A stretch of DNA of 64,000 bases from Citrus sinensis (Eukaryota; Streptophyta; Magnoliopsida; Sapindales; Rutaceae). The position numbers and the translations under genes are program-made. Each line of letters begins with the position of its first letter. The stretch's first letter is position 1. Where the stretch lies: NCBI RefSeq assembly GCF_022201045.2, contig NC_068560.1:34435001-34499000 (forward strand), given 5' to 3'. Below, piece by piece: positions 11,306 to 23,599 of this stretch. The notes under the pieces were generated by a model. The model was not told the origin of the DNA, did not search any database, and worked only from the letters and a program-made list of their open reading frames with translations.

Positions 11306-12850
11306 TACTAATTGTATTACCACATATGTCTAAATAGGTGTTCATTTCATTTGTACAGTTGTTCTCGTTACTAACTACATGGCATGGTAAGACATTTGTG
11401 GGGCTCATTAATTTTTTTGTAAAGTTAGTACAATTTCTTTTAATGCTAACGCTTGATAAGATTGTCAGAAATTATTAGTTTCTTCATTTTATTAATTCAG
11501 TTGATTTAAAAATGAGTTCTATGGTGAATTACTACCCTTCAAAGTTAACTATGACTATAAGGGTAGTGATTCGATCTCCCTCAATTAATTATGATTGTTT
11601 GTAATTTATTTATAAGTATTTCTCTCTGACGAAATGCGAGTGGAGTAGAGATATCCCTCATCTGTGAGAGTTATTTTTCGGGGCATGTACTCCATAGAAT
11701 TTAATATAATAATGTAAGTCCCAGTTATATATCTTATTGTAAATATCAATGTAATGATATGCTGTTATAGCAATTGTAAATATCTGTATAATACAGTAAT
11801 ATGATGTATAATCAGTATTAAAAAAAAATGAGTTCAAATAATGAGAAAATCATGATATGTGATAAGATGCCTTTTAGACAAAAAAAAAAAAAAAATTCAT
11901 GTGATGAGATACATATGGGACCATTATTAAATTTTTGGGGAAAAAAATAAAAGCAACATTAACCAAAATGTTAGGCATCCACTTTTAGAAGATTTTTTAT
12001 ATTAAGTTAACATCTATTTTTAGAAGATTTTTTAATATTAAGTGTTATATTCAAAAGAGATTTTTGGAGAAAAAAATAAAAACAACATTAACCAAAATGT
12101 TAGGCATCCACTTTTGGAAGATTTTTTATATTAAGTTAACATCTATTTTTAGAAGATCTTTTAATATTAAGTGTTATATTCAAAAGAGATTCGACAAAGA
12201 CTGATATAAAGACAAATATCTAAAATATTGCATTAATCATACAATAATTTAATCACATTTTTTTTCAAGAGTGCGGTTGTTTTGAAAAATAACCAAATAA
12301 ATGAATAGTTAATTATATTAAACAAAATATAAACATCACATTTTCACTTATTAAATATATTACCTCTTATGTACAAAAGATTTTCAAAAAAGGCCAGCAG
12401 AGGCGGACCTATATTCATTGGTTAAACCAATTTGGTTTGGAGGCAACTGCACATAAAAAGTCAATTTCCATTAGTTTCCTATTAATTTTCGAAAATTTTA
12501 TCTTTGAATGGGGGCAAATTTGTAAATAAATTTTGCATTAGGGTGTCAATTTTATAAATTATTATTATTTTTATTATGATATTACTCCCTATGAATCGAT
12601 TTCCTAAATCTGCGTTTGGCAAAGAGACGAAGGAATTAATCTAAAAAATTTTCCATGGTATAGATATTTGAAGGTCTAAATAAATGTTCATTAACTGTAT
12701 AATTTATTTCACCTGATACAATTTTTTCAATGCCAATTCATATGATAAGCCATTTATGGGACTTGCATAAACATATTTTTCTATTTCTAACATTTGTGAG
12801 AAAGATACCTTGGAAAAAGAAAACATGTTTGATAACAATATGACATGAGG
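11306..12850 (+). repeat. Repeat Y, first copy (1.5 kb)
   Basis: The block starts near ATTGTATTACCACATATG and is nearly the same as 20396-21916. It holds internal tandem subrepeats, with a TTAGGCATCCACTTTTAGAAGA module at about 11973 and 12102. No coding region is visible. Copy A lacks it, so it entered the P450 upstream region after the segmental duplication. Confidence 0.9.
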
Positions 12851-12871
12851 TTTTTTAAAAATTGTAACAGT

Positions 12872-13200
12872 TGTAGTCTTTTGTTGATTCCAAAAAAATT
12901 ATCTAGGGATAACTGCATGACGTGGCAAAGGTTAAAGGCTAAAGCTGAGGCCGTGTTTAATATTATGGTTAAGCATCTGTAGTTTAAAAGAGTACACACT
13001 TTAGTGTTTGCCTATAATATTTTTACTATTCCGCAAAATTATTATTTGAAAAATTATATTTATCACACACTATGAACTCTTTTCTTTTTCTTTTTTTTTT
13101 GTCGTAACTACAATTTTTTTTTTCATAGCAGTGAGTTTTGGGTGTTCAAAATTGTAAACAACTGTTTTTCAATTTTCTTGTTATATAGAGTATTAGTGTA
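12872..13200 (+). repeat. P450-upstream repeat X, second copy
   Basis: This second copy of 10973-11305 is directly contiguous with the proximal P450 promoter. It is the copy in register with the copy-A promoter. Confidence 0.9.
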
Positions 13201-13383
13201 TTACTATATTGAATTTTAATTTAACACTAAAAATGGTGAAGCCCTAAGGTATTATTAGAGAATTCAGAAAGGAGAAAAAGATATTTTGATTAATATTTTT
13301 TATAAAAAAATAGTGGTCTGTGTTGACGAACCCCACAAATTAAATTTAAATTTAAATAATGGTGAATACTACGATGTATTATC

Positions 13384-13390
13384 TATAAAG
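13384..13390 (+). promoter_or_regulatory. TATA box of intact P450
   Basis: TATAAAG lies 59-65 bp upstream of the ATG at 13449, a plausible spacing with a 5' UTR of about 30 bp. The same element is at 1574 in copy A. Confidence 0.6.
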
Positions 13391-13448
13391 GTTGTTTGTT
13401 AATTAGTTACCCCATTGCAATCAATATACCACAAATAACAAGTTGAAC

Positions 13449-15216
13449 ATGGCTTTGCTCATCATATTCCTTGTGTCACTGCCAGTAATCATTTACTTTC
13501 TTCATCTCCAAAGGAAACGCAAAAACAAAGCCAAAACGACAAGCGGTTTATTACCACCAGGACCTCGAGGTCTTCTCTTAATCGGAAACCTACACCAGCT
13601 TGAAAGCACAAACCTTCATTACCAACTCTGGAATCTATCCAAAAAATATGGCCCACTGATGTCGCTACGCCTTGGCCTCGTGCAGACCGTAGTAGTTTCT
13701 TCAGTGAAAATGGCCAAAGAAGCTCTGAAAACCCATGATGTTGAATTTAGCGGCAGGCCGGCATTGGTTGGCCAGCAAAAATTAACCTACAATGGGTTAG
13801 ATGTTGCCTTTGCCCCGTACAATGACTATTGGAAAGAGATGAGGAAAATATGTGTCACTCATCTTTTTAATGCCAGTAGAGTCCACCATTTTCGTGCCGT
13901 GAGAGAAGATGAGGTGGCACGTATGATCGAGAAAATTTCATCATTATCATCATCACCAGCAACGGCGGTGATTAATCTAAGTGAGTGTTTAATGTCACTT
14001 ACAAATTCGGTCATATGTATGGTTGCGTTTGGGAAGAAGTTTGAGAACAAAGCTGGCGAAAGAAGCAAGTTCCACTCGTTACTTGACGAGACTAGGGTTG
14101 TGTTGGGAGCCTTCTATTTCAAAGATTTTTTTCCTTTCTTGGGTGGTTTTTTTGATAAGCTCTCAGGAATCACTCGTCGTCTCGAAAACAACTTCAAAGA
14201 ATTTGATGCATTTTACCAACAACTCATCGAGGAGCATGCAGATCCAAACAGACCAAAAGACCAAATACGTGGGGACATAATTGATGTTTTACTTCAAGTT
14301 CAGAAAGATCGTACTGAGGATGAAGTTCATGGATTCTCTCGGGATAACATCAAAGCTGTGCTCATGGTAAACTTATACCTAATATTACTGTCGTAAATTT
14401 TTTTAACTGTTAAATGAGACTTTTAAAGGTTTAAATATTATTTTTGTGGGGATGTATATTAAAATAAAAACAAATCAAATCTGCCCGTGAATTGTGTATT
14501 TAATAAGAACAAATATGTTTATATTTGGGACCAAAAGATCATTAGCCGGCATGCACACTATTATTATTTATTTAATGAAAGTTTTTCGTTGCGTTCAGAA
14601 CGTATTTGTCGGTGCCACGGACACGAGTGCAGCTACAATGACATGGGCAATGACCAACGTAATGAAGAATCCCAGAGTAATGGAGAAAGCACAGAAGGAA
14701 GTGAGGGATTTGATTGGAAATAAAGGGTTTGTAGATGAAGATGATTTGCAAAAACTGCCATATATCAAAGCCATACTAAAAGAGACGTTCAGGTTGAATC
14801 CGCCGGGTCCAATAATACCAAGAGAAACAACCAAGAGTTGCATGATAGATGGATACGAGATACCAGCTAAGACACTTGTTTATTTGAATGGATGGGCAAT
14901 ATCAAGAGATCCCGAAGTTTGGGAGAGGCCAGATGAATTTGATCCTGACAGATTCATCATTGGCGACAAGTCCTATATTGAATTGACGGGACAAAATAAT
15001 TATGAGCTTATACCATTTGGTGGTGGCAGAAGATTTTGTCCCGGGACTCTTATGGGGATTGCAACATTGGAGCTTGCAATTGCTAATCTTCTTTACAAAT
15101 TTGATTGGGAAATGCCTGCTGGGATGAAGATTCAAGACTTGGATTTTGACATCGCCCCTGGTATCGTTATGCACAAGAAGAATCCTCTCTGTCTTGTGGC
15201 TACCAAATATATGTGA
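13449..15216 (+). CDS. Cytochrome P450, CYP71/CYP83-like, intact
   Basis: Two exons, 13449-14366 and 14599-15216, give 511 aa, normal for a microsomal A-type P450 with the single conserved phase-0 intron. In order: an N-terminal membrane anchor (MALLIIFLVSLPV), the PPGPRG hinge, the I-helix oxygen-binding motif GATDTS at the start of exon 2, the K-helix KETFR (ExxR), a DEFDPDRF segment of the PERF type, and the heme loop FGGGRRFCPG with the axial Cys near residue 450. The protein should oxidise a small lipophilic substrate at the ER using a P450 reductase. Its nearest coding neighbour is a sesquiterpene synthase, so a sesquiterpene is a reasonable guess; the sequence does not show the substrate. 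An in-frame TTG lies 6 bp upstream, but ATG at 13449 is the natural start. A truncated copy is at 1639. Confidence 0.95.
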
Positions 15217-17853
15217 TTTACAAGTACTTGTGCTATGCCTAAATAAAATAATAAAAATAAAAAATTGAATGCATATGAATAAGAAATTGTACTTGCTTAT
15301 AAAGAATTTATTTATGCAAATTCGTCTTTCCAGAATAATTGATGTATCCTCTGTCTAACAAGTTTTGCATGTCCCTTTTTTTTTTCTTTACCAAAAAATT
15401 TTTAAAATATTTTTTTGTAAACGTACCTATCCATCATGTTGTGGACCAAGATCTCCCTTTCATTTTAATAAGTACATCATTTCTCTCTCCGTATTTTCAA
15501 AACCTATCAAAGCTCTCTTGCTGTTAAAATAAAATAAAATGTTATCTTTTAAGTTTGTCTTTTTTTGTTCAATGATCAATGATGAATTTTACATCAAGGA
15601 TAAAAAACTAGAAGACGCGACAATAAAAAACGACAATTTACAGCTTTTTTAACGTCAATGAACTGGGAGTTTGAGTATGTACAGGAGTTTCTAACAATTT
15701 TCCCACGCGTAGTTAGTGTTTCTATGAAGCTGCTAATTATCAAGTCAGTCAGATAAAAACTACATGTTTGATTATATAATCAAATATTTTGGGGTTTGAT
15801 TACTCTCTTTTTTTTTTCCTTGTGTGTAAACATTTGGGTCTTAATATGAGGCTTAAGCAACACGAGGCTTCTCATACAAATAAGTTTCCTTAGTGGCTGC
15901 GATTTGGTTTAATTTGTAGATTGCTTGATGCGAGATTAAAGAAACGAACAAACAAAGTTTCCTCATTGCACTTCAGATCTACCGTTGCGTTAGATTTCAT
16001 CCGCAAATAATTAAATGATCAATTAATTATTTTTTTTTGAAGAATAAGAGAAGAACAATATTCTTAAACTAAACATTTCGTATAAGAAATTTAATGTGTG
16101 CGCCATTTTATAATTAAGGATGGTATAAGAATGATGAGCATGTTATATTGGTGGAGAATAATAATTATCGCAATGACTTTACTTATCTACTTTAGCAGGA
16201 GAAATTAAATCAGGTAAATATTAATTTAGTTTCTATATTTTTATTTAAATGCACGCTTAATCTTTATATATTTAAAAACACCTCAAGAGTCAAGATACCT
16301 CTGCTGTTAAATATATTATATTCCTACAGTTATTTTTCTTTTCTTTTAAAATAATACTTTTGCAACAATATTCTTGCCTTATTGAGGATATTAATGGAAA
16401 GAAAAAAAAATGTTGACTTATTAAATTAGCCTCGAAAGTAACATAAAAATTTCCACAATTTTTTATGTTATTATTTGACTTGTAGGACTAATTTGGTAAA
16501 TTAATTTTTTATAAAATAACAATAAATGAAATCTTTGCAAGGATATTAAGCATGCTTTAACTTGCATTAATTTATTTATAAATGAATTTATTAGCAAGAT
16601 TATTGCACCGGTACCCAAAAAAAAAACTAGTTCTTTCATACTGATTTTTTTTGTTAATATTTGAACAAATAATTATTATTAATTTACTAATTAAATTTTT
16701 ATAAGTAAATTAATTAATGTCAAGAATATTATTGTAAAAGTAAACAAAAGGTAAGGTAAGAATGTAAAATATTTAACTATAAGGGTGTTTTCAAGTATTT
16801 TTAGAGTGAGGTTATTTGAACCTATTAAACTATTTATTAAACCCATTTACTAAATAAACTCAATATTGAAATTAAAAATTTTAATTTTTACTCTCTAAAC
16901 TTACCTAAGTACCTAATAAAGCCTTACTAAATAAAATTATTAATAAATCAAATTTAATTAAACCCACTGTTTTGGTCTCTTCCTCTGTCCTTGTCCTTCT
17001 TTGTTTTGTATTTTGTATTCTTTATTTATCAGTCATCAATGCCTCAAAAGAGGGAGTAATGATATTAGCCATTGTCAATTTGGTATTTGCAACTATAATG
17101 GTCTTGAAAGTACTGTAAATCTATTGTAATATGAAGACTTGATAAATTAACAATCAAGCAAGGCTTCATATTAACCATACAAGGAATTACGTAGCCTGAA
17201 CATAGATGCTTATTGCTCGCATCACAACAAAAGCGAAAGAAGAAATTCACATCAAATTATGGATCCTAAATAATCGAATAAGATTCATCGTTTAACTTGG
17301 TTTTAATCCTTTATTGTTTTGGCAACCCCCATGAATTTAAGAGTAGTATTTATGAATCCATAATTATAACTTCATTTTTTCCTAGTTATTTTTTCTGTCC
17401 TTAAACATTATTGTGTTAATGGATATTTTGGTAAAAAAAGTTTTTATAAAATATTGACTTTATAGATTATTTTGATGGGTTTAAATAGCCATACTCGTAT
17501 TTTTAAAATATAAGTACTAAATAGACATTTAAATTAAAATATAAAAACTAAACAAATATTTATCCATTAAATTAAAAATTGTTCCAAAATTTCACATCTT
17601 GAGCGCAAAAATACCTCATTATTTTATTCTCGTTAAAGTCAATTCCACGAGAATATGGTTTTAGGAGAAACATCATATGCACCACATTAATCATATAAAA
17701 AATTCAATAACATTTTGTCATGTTTGTATTAAAGAAAAAGAAAAGATCAAATTAATGAACAGTTTTATGCATATCAAATAAAGTATTGATTGATTGGATT
17801 ATCACCAAATCTATAAAAGATTTCCTAAGAAAGTCTATGAAATAATTAATACT
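15217..17853. other. P450 3' flank and unassigned AT-rich DNA
   Basis: No gene is supported. Text resembling the ends of the MITE at 17863 (TTTAGTTTCTATATTTTT and ACACCTCAAGAGTC) occurs near 16220-16300, possibly a decayed relative. Only short chance ORFs are present. Confidence 0.5.
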
Positions 17854-17862
17854 AAAAAAATT

Positions 17863-18504
17863 GGGTAAAAGCTCGTTTAGTCCCTATATTTTGAAGTTAG
17901 TACCCGTTTAGTCCCTATATTTTTAAAAATACCTCAAATCATCCCTATCATTAAATTATTGACACTTTTGCCATTATCTTTTGTTCCTTTTAACTTATTT
18001 TTATAATATTGCCCTATTATAATAATTTTTTAGACATTATTAAAAAGAAAAAAATAACCCTATTATAATAATTTTTTTAGACATTATTAAAAAGAAAAAA
18101 AATTACCAGTTTAACACCAAAAAATAAAATAAAATAAAATAATATATATTAATTTTTGTGGAACACACTCTTGAGTTAAAATATTAATTTTTCTAAAAAA
18201 ATTGATAATGTAATTTTTTACGATATTAATTTTTTAGACATACGTGAGCTTCTATAAAAATTAATATATACATTTTTTTGTTTTTATTTATTTTTGAGTT
18301 TAATTTGATAATTTAATTTTTTATTAATATCCAAAAAAGAAACATTATTGTAAAAATGTAATAGTGTAAAAGCAAGTTAAAAATAAAAAAATAATGGCAT
18401 AAGTGTCAATATTTAGTAGCAGGGACGTTTTGAGGTGTTTTAAAAAATACAGGGACTAAATGGACACTAACCTCATAATATAGAGACTAAACAAGCTTTT
18501 ACCC
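17863..18504. mobile_element. Mutator-type MITE, 642 bp, 9-bp TSD
   Basis: The left end GGGTAAAAGCTCGTTTAG and the inverted right end GGGTAAAAGCTTGTTTAG begin terminal inverted repeats of about 80 bp that contain TTTAGTCCCTATATTT-like text twice. The 9-bp sequence AAAAAAATT precedes (17854-17862) and follows (18505-18513) the element, the duplication length typical of Mutator-like transposition. The interior is AT-rich and noncoding. Confidence 0.85.
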
Positions 18505-18811
18505 AAAAAAATTAATTAGATGCCGACAATTGAGGATCTGCAAGTCATCTTAATACTACACCTAATACAATTTTTTCCAATACTTATGATAAGATATTTG
18601 TGAGTCCTATATTTGCTTTTATCGATCAACATGTATGATAAGTATTTCTGGTACCATTAATAAATTCACGAGGAAGAAAGAAAACAACATTAAGGGTAAT
18701 TTTAGGAATTTTCTCTTAGAAGAATTAAACCAAGTGTTGGATTTGAAGGAGATTCGAAAGTGATTGATTTAGAGAAACATCAAAAGTAGCTTATTATTAT
18801 GCAACAATGCT

Positions 18812-20288
18812 GGGTCCGCCTATGTTGCAACAGTTGCAACATACAACAACTTTTGTCATTTTGTGTTTGATTACACTACACTGCCTTATATTTTCTGCAA
18901 AATTCAATAGTCACTAAACTTAACAAACTTTTACATATAAGTCCATTTTTGGAATAAAATGACTTTGAAAAGAATTTTAATTTATTATTATTATTATTAT
19001 TATTATCATTATTATTATATAAGATTATTTCTATTAAATTTTATTATTTTTATTTATTTTAATTATTATTATTTATGATTATTACTGTCATTATTATTAT
19101 TAAAATTTATTTCTTTTATTATTTTAATTGTTATTATACTGTAATTAATTCATTAATATTAATATTTATCTTGTTATTATTAAAATTATTTTTATTAAAA
19201 TATATTAACTTTATTATTTTAATTATTATTAATTATTGTTGTTATTACTATTATTATTAAAACTTATTAATAATTTTTATTATTATCATTATTAATATTA
19301 TTATTTCAGTTAATTTTGTTGTTATTATTGTTATTGTTAAATTTTTTAATTTTTTTTAATTAACATTATTGTCATAATTATTATTTTTAGTTTTATTATT
19401 ATTATTGTTTAATTATAATATATACAAATAATATTAGGGACACAATTAACAAATGGCATTTTAATAACTTATAATAGTCTATTTCAATTATAAAATAAAG
19501 TAAACACATAAATGAGAATGTTGTTCATTCCGATTCCTATTCATATAGCTCAAGTAAATAACTTATTTTAATTCAAATTCCTTATTACAATTCTAGCTCA
19601 TTTCAATTCTTATTTAATAAACGCACCATTAGAATATGTTTAGAACATAATATTGTATATTGTTATAATATTATTCACATTAATTTATTACTTACCTATG
19701 TTTGGAAGTTTTAAAAGTTAGATTGTAACCAATTATATAATTCACTATAGTGTGCTAACTTTTGTCTTAATTGAAACATTAAATATATTTAAATTATATT
19801 TTTATTTTTACTATGATAATTATAATATTAAAAATATATTATATTATATTATATTATATTTATATATTAATAATTAATATAAAAATAATAATTAATATAT
19901 AATTATTAATAAATTTAAATAATGAGAGTAGATCTAGAAATGATAGTAATAATTAATAAATTACGAAATATTTATGAATTTGTGGAATAAATAAACGATT
20001 ATTAAACCATGCATTGTAATTGCCTAATATCAATAATAAAAGTCCTCTTAAATTTCATACTTATTTCTTATTCATATCATTTAACAACTAATCTAATAAA
20101 TAAAATAATAATTATTATATATTTTCCTGGTATTTCAAAACATAAGAGGGACTGCAATGAAAAAAATCAAAATAAATACACCCTGCCGTTGGATTTGCTT
20201 TTACCATTCTTGCCCTTGAATCCAATAGTTAAATTACAAAATGACAAAAGTAGTGGTATGTTGCAACTGTTGCAACATAGGCGGCTCC
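18812..20288. mobile_element. Non-autonomous TIR element with palindromic ends, 9-bp TSD
   Basis: The left end GGGTCCGCCTATGTTGC and the inverted right end GGAGCCGCCTATGTTGC are followed by matching sequence for about 50 bp, through CTTTTGTCATTTTGT. The flanks are AACAATGCT (18803-18811) and AACAACGCT (20289-20297), a 9-bp duplication with one difference, which suggests a Mutator-like element. No transposase is seen. The interior is mostly (TTA)n-like DNA (18975-19440). It is inserted within an old copy of the local repeat family. Confidence 0.8.
18975..19440. repeat. ATT/TTA-rich low-complexity tract
   Basis: Long runs of TTATTATTATT with interruptions form the core of the surrounding TIR element. 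ORFs reported here are compositional artefacts. Confidence 0.85.
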
Positions 20289-20395
20289 AACAACGCTATA
20301 GCATCTTTGTCAGGAGTGCGTTTGTATTGAAAAATTGTCAAATGATTGGACAATTAATTAGATTAAATAAAGTACAGATATCATAGTTTCAATTA

Positions 20396-21916
20396 TTAAT
20401 TGTATTACCACATATGTCTAAATAGGTGTTCATTTCATTTGTACAGTTGTTCTCGTTACTAACTACGTGGCATGATAAGACATTTGTGCGGCTCATTAAT
20501 TTTTTTGTAAAGTTAGTACAATTTCTTTTAATGCTAACGCTTGATAAGATTGGCAGAAATTATTAGTTTCTTCATTTTATTAATTCAGTTGATTTAAAAA
20601 TGAGTTTTACGGTGAATTATTACCCTTCAAAATTAACTACGATTATAAGGATAGTGGTTCGATCTCCCTCAATTAAATATAATTATTTATAAGTATTTCT
20701 CTTTTACAAAATATAAATGGAGTAGAGATATCTCTCGTTTGTGAGAGGTATTTATCGGGACATGCACTCTATAAAATTTAATATAATAATATAAGTCTCA
20801 GTTATATATCTGATTATAAATATCAATGTAATGATCTACTGTTATATAGTAATTGTAAATATCTGTATAATCAATATTAAAAAAAATAAGTTCAAATGAG
20901 AAAATCGTGATATGTGATAAGATACCTTTTAGAAAAAAAAAAAAATCATGTGTGATGAGATACATATGGGACCATCACTAAATTTTTGGGGAAAAAAATA
21001 AAAACATTAACCAAAATGTTAGGCATCCACTTTTAGAAGATTTTTTATATTAAGTTAACATCTATTTTTAGAAGATCTTTTAATATTAAGTGTTATATTC
21101 AAAAGAGATTTTTGGAGAAAAAAATAAAAACAACATTAACCAAAACGTTAGGCATCCACTTTTAGAAGATTTTTTATATTAAGTTAACATCTATTTTTAG
21201 AAGATCTTTTAATATTAAGTGTTATATCCAAAAGAGATTCGACAAAGACTGATATAAAGATAAATATCTAAAATATCGCATTAATCATACAATAATTTAA
21301 TCACATATTTTCAAGAGTGCGGTTGTTTTGAAAAATAACCAAATAAATTAATAGTTAATTATTTTAAACAAAATATAAACATCACATTTTCACTTATTAA
21401 ATATATTACCTTTTTTTTTTTTTTGAGAAGAAATATATTACCTTTTATGTACAAAAGATTTTCAAAAAAGGCCAGCAGAGGCGGACCTATATTCATTGGT
21501 TTGAAGGCAACTGCACATAAAAAGTCAATTTCCATTAGTTTCCTATTAATTTTTGAAAATATTATCTTTGAATGGGGGCAAATTTGTAAATAAATTTCCC
21601 ATTAGGGTGTCAATTTTATAAATTATTATTATTTTTATTATGATATTACTCCCTATGAATCGACTTCCTAAATCTGCCTTTGGCAAAGAGACGAAGGAAT
21701 TACTCTAAAAAATTTTCCATGGTATAGATATTTGAAGGTCTAAATAAATGTTCATTAATTGTACAATTTATTTCACCTGATACAATTTTTTCAATGCTAA
21801 TAAATATGATAAGCCATTTATGGGACTTGCATAAACATTTTTTCTATTTCTAACATTTGTGAGAAAGATACCTTGGAAAAAGAAAACATGTTTGATAACA
21901 ATATGACATGAGATTT
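20396..21916 (+). repeat. Repeat Y, second copy
   Basis: The block is nearly identical to 11306-12850, including the subrepeats at about 20992 and 21145. It differs by a T-rich insertion at about 21411-21440 and small indels. It probably represents the source location, because diverged relatives of the same text lie on both sides (18540-18800 and 21920-23060). Confidence 0.88.
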
Positions 21917-23060
21917 TTAAAAAATTAGTACAATTTATATTAGTACTTGATCCTTGAATGTTTAATAATAACAATAATAATAATAATAATTTTCCCTTGA
22001 GCAGTCTAACAAAAGTAAAAGTAAAAATAGAGATGTTTTGGGTAATTTTTTAAAACACAGAAACTAATTATTACTATTACAGACTAGCAAAGACTATACT
22101 CTTATTACGGTAAGACATTTGTAGGACCAATTCAATATTTTGCTCCTCAATGCTAACTAGTATGATAAGACATTGTAAGACCTATTAATTTTATTAATGC
22201 CAGTACACTTTCTGATGATGCTAAAATGTGTGACAATATACATTTTCAGAAAAAAGAAAGAAAAAGAAAAATGTCAGAGGATGTTTTATAAGATAAACAT
22301 TGGTCAATTACAAATTTTGAAAAAAAAAATGAAAACAACATTAATCGAAATTTTAGGCATATATTTCTAGAAGATCTTTAAACAAATGTTACATTTAGAA
22401 GATCAGATTCAAAAGAGATTGATTTAAAGAGAAATATGGGTGTAATTGTGTTAGTCATAAAACAATTCAATAACATTTTCTTTAGTAATATGACAACAAC
22501 TAATGATATTTTTTCAATAGTGCTTTCTTTTTGAAAAATTATCAAGTAAATGGAGAGTTAATTATATTAAACAAAATATACATGTCATATTTTCACTTAT
22601 TAAATGTATTGCTTTTTATTATAACAGAAATTGGAAAAAGGCGACGAAACTAAGGAATTAATTTAAAATTTTTCTGTGGTAGAATTTGAAGGTCTAAGTA
22701 AGTGTTCATTAAATTGTACATTGTATTTCGTTAATATAATTTTTTTTTTTCAATGATAACTATTATGATAAGACATTTTATAGACCCGTATTAAACTTTT
22801 TTTTCGATGCTAACATGTGTGATAAGATACGTTTAAAGAAAAAAAAAATGTGTGTGACAAGACATACATGAGATCATTACTAAATCCGGGGGAAAAAAAA
22901 CAAACTTAGGCATCCATTTCTAGAAGATTTAAATGAAGTGTTACATTCACAGGCGATTCGAAGGAGATTGATTTAAAGAGAAATATTGGAAGTATTGCGT
23001 TATTCATATAAACATTCAATAATATATTTTTTAAGAGCGTGCTTGTTTTGAAAAATTGTC
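21917..23060 (+). repeat. Diverged tandem relatives of repeat Y
   Basis: Landmarks of repeat Y recur here in the same order but diverged: GATAAGACATTT, then a GGCAT...TTCTAGAAGAT module (22347 and 22915), AAAGAGATTGATTTAAAGAGAAATAT-like text and TTGTTTTGAAAAATT. No coding region is seen. This looks like an old tandem array of noncoding units of several hundred bases. Confidence 0.65.
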
Positions 23061-23427
23061 ATAAATACATATTTGTTTTGAAAAATTATCGTAAATGCAC
23101 AAATGGCACAAGATATTTAAAGATTAGCACAGTATAAATTAACACGGAATTCAAATTTATTTTCAATTTCAGTAATCTTTTTTTTTCAATGACTAGAACT
23201 AAATGCCTAAATGATTTGTGTACTTACTCTTTTTACAAGGTTGTGATTAGTAGTTGTTAGATAATAATATATATTTTATTCATGTATTACTATAAATATA
23301 CACATGACATAAGATCTTTAAAAGATCAACATAATACATATTTATTTTCAATTATTGTATGTTTAACTTGTTGGAAGTTTAAGTTATACAAGACAAAAAA
23401 AAGTATTTTTTTTTCCTTGAAAAGTCT

Positions 23428-23590
23428 AACAAATTTAGAAGTAAAGATAGTGTTGTTTTGGGTGATTTTAAAAAATATAAAAATGAATTGTATAATTAAC
23501 CACGACTCTACAGGCTAACGAAGGATATAACCCTATTATTATTACACCTTATACAATTTTTTTCAATTATAATACGAAGGATATACCCTA
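23428..23590 (+). repeat. Direct duplicate flanking a Helitron-like element
   Basis: The text from AATTTAGAAGTAAAG through CTCTACAGGCTAACGAAGGATAT recurs just after the Helitron-like element at about 24838-25000. The element is therefore bracketed by a direct repeat of about 160 bp. Confidence 0.8.
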
Positions 23591-23599
23591 TTATATATA

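Noticed and set aside
13859..14068. Antisense ORFs over the P450 (and the matching ones near 1987-2259)
   Set aside because: They lie opposite well-conserved P450 codons and resemble no protein; they are shadows of the gene.
19075..19260. Hydrophobic ORF (Ile/Phe/Tyr rich)
   Set aside because: It results from the ATT/TTA low-complexity tract inside a noncoding transposable element.
20009..20386. 125-codon ORF
   Set aside because: It runs across the right end and target duplication of the TIR element at 20288, so it joins unrelated sequences.
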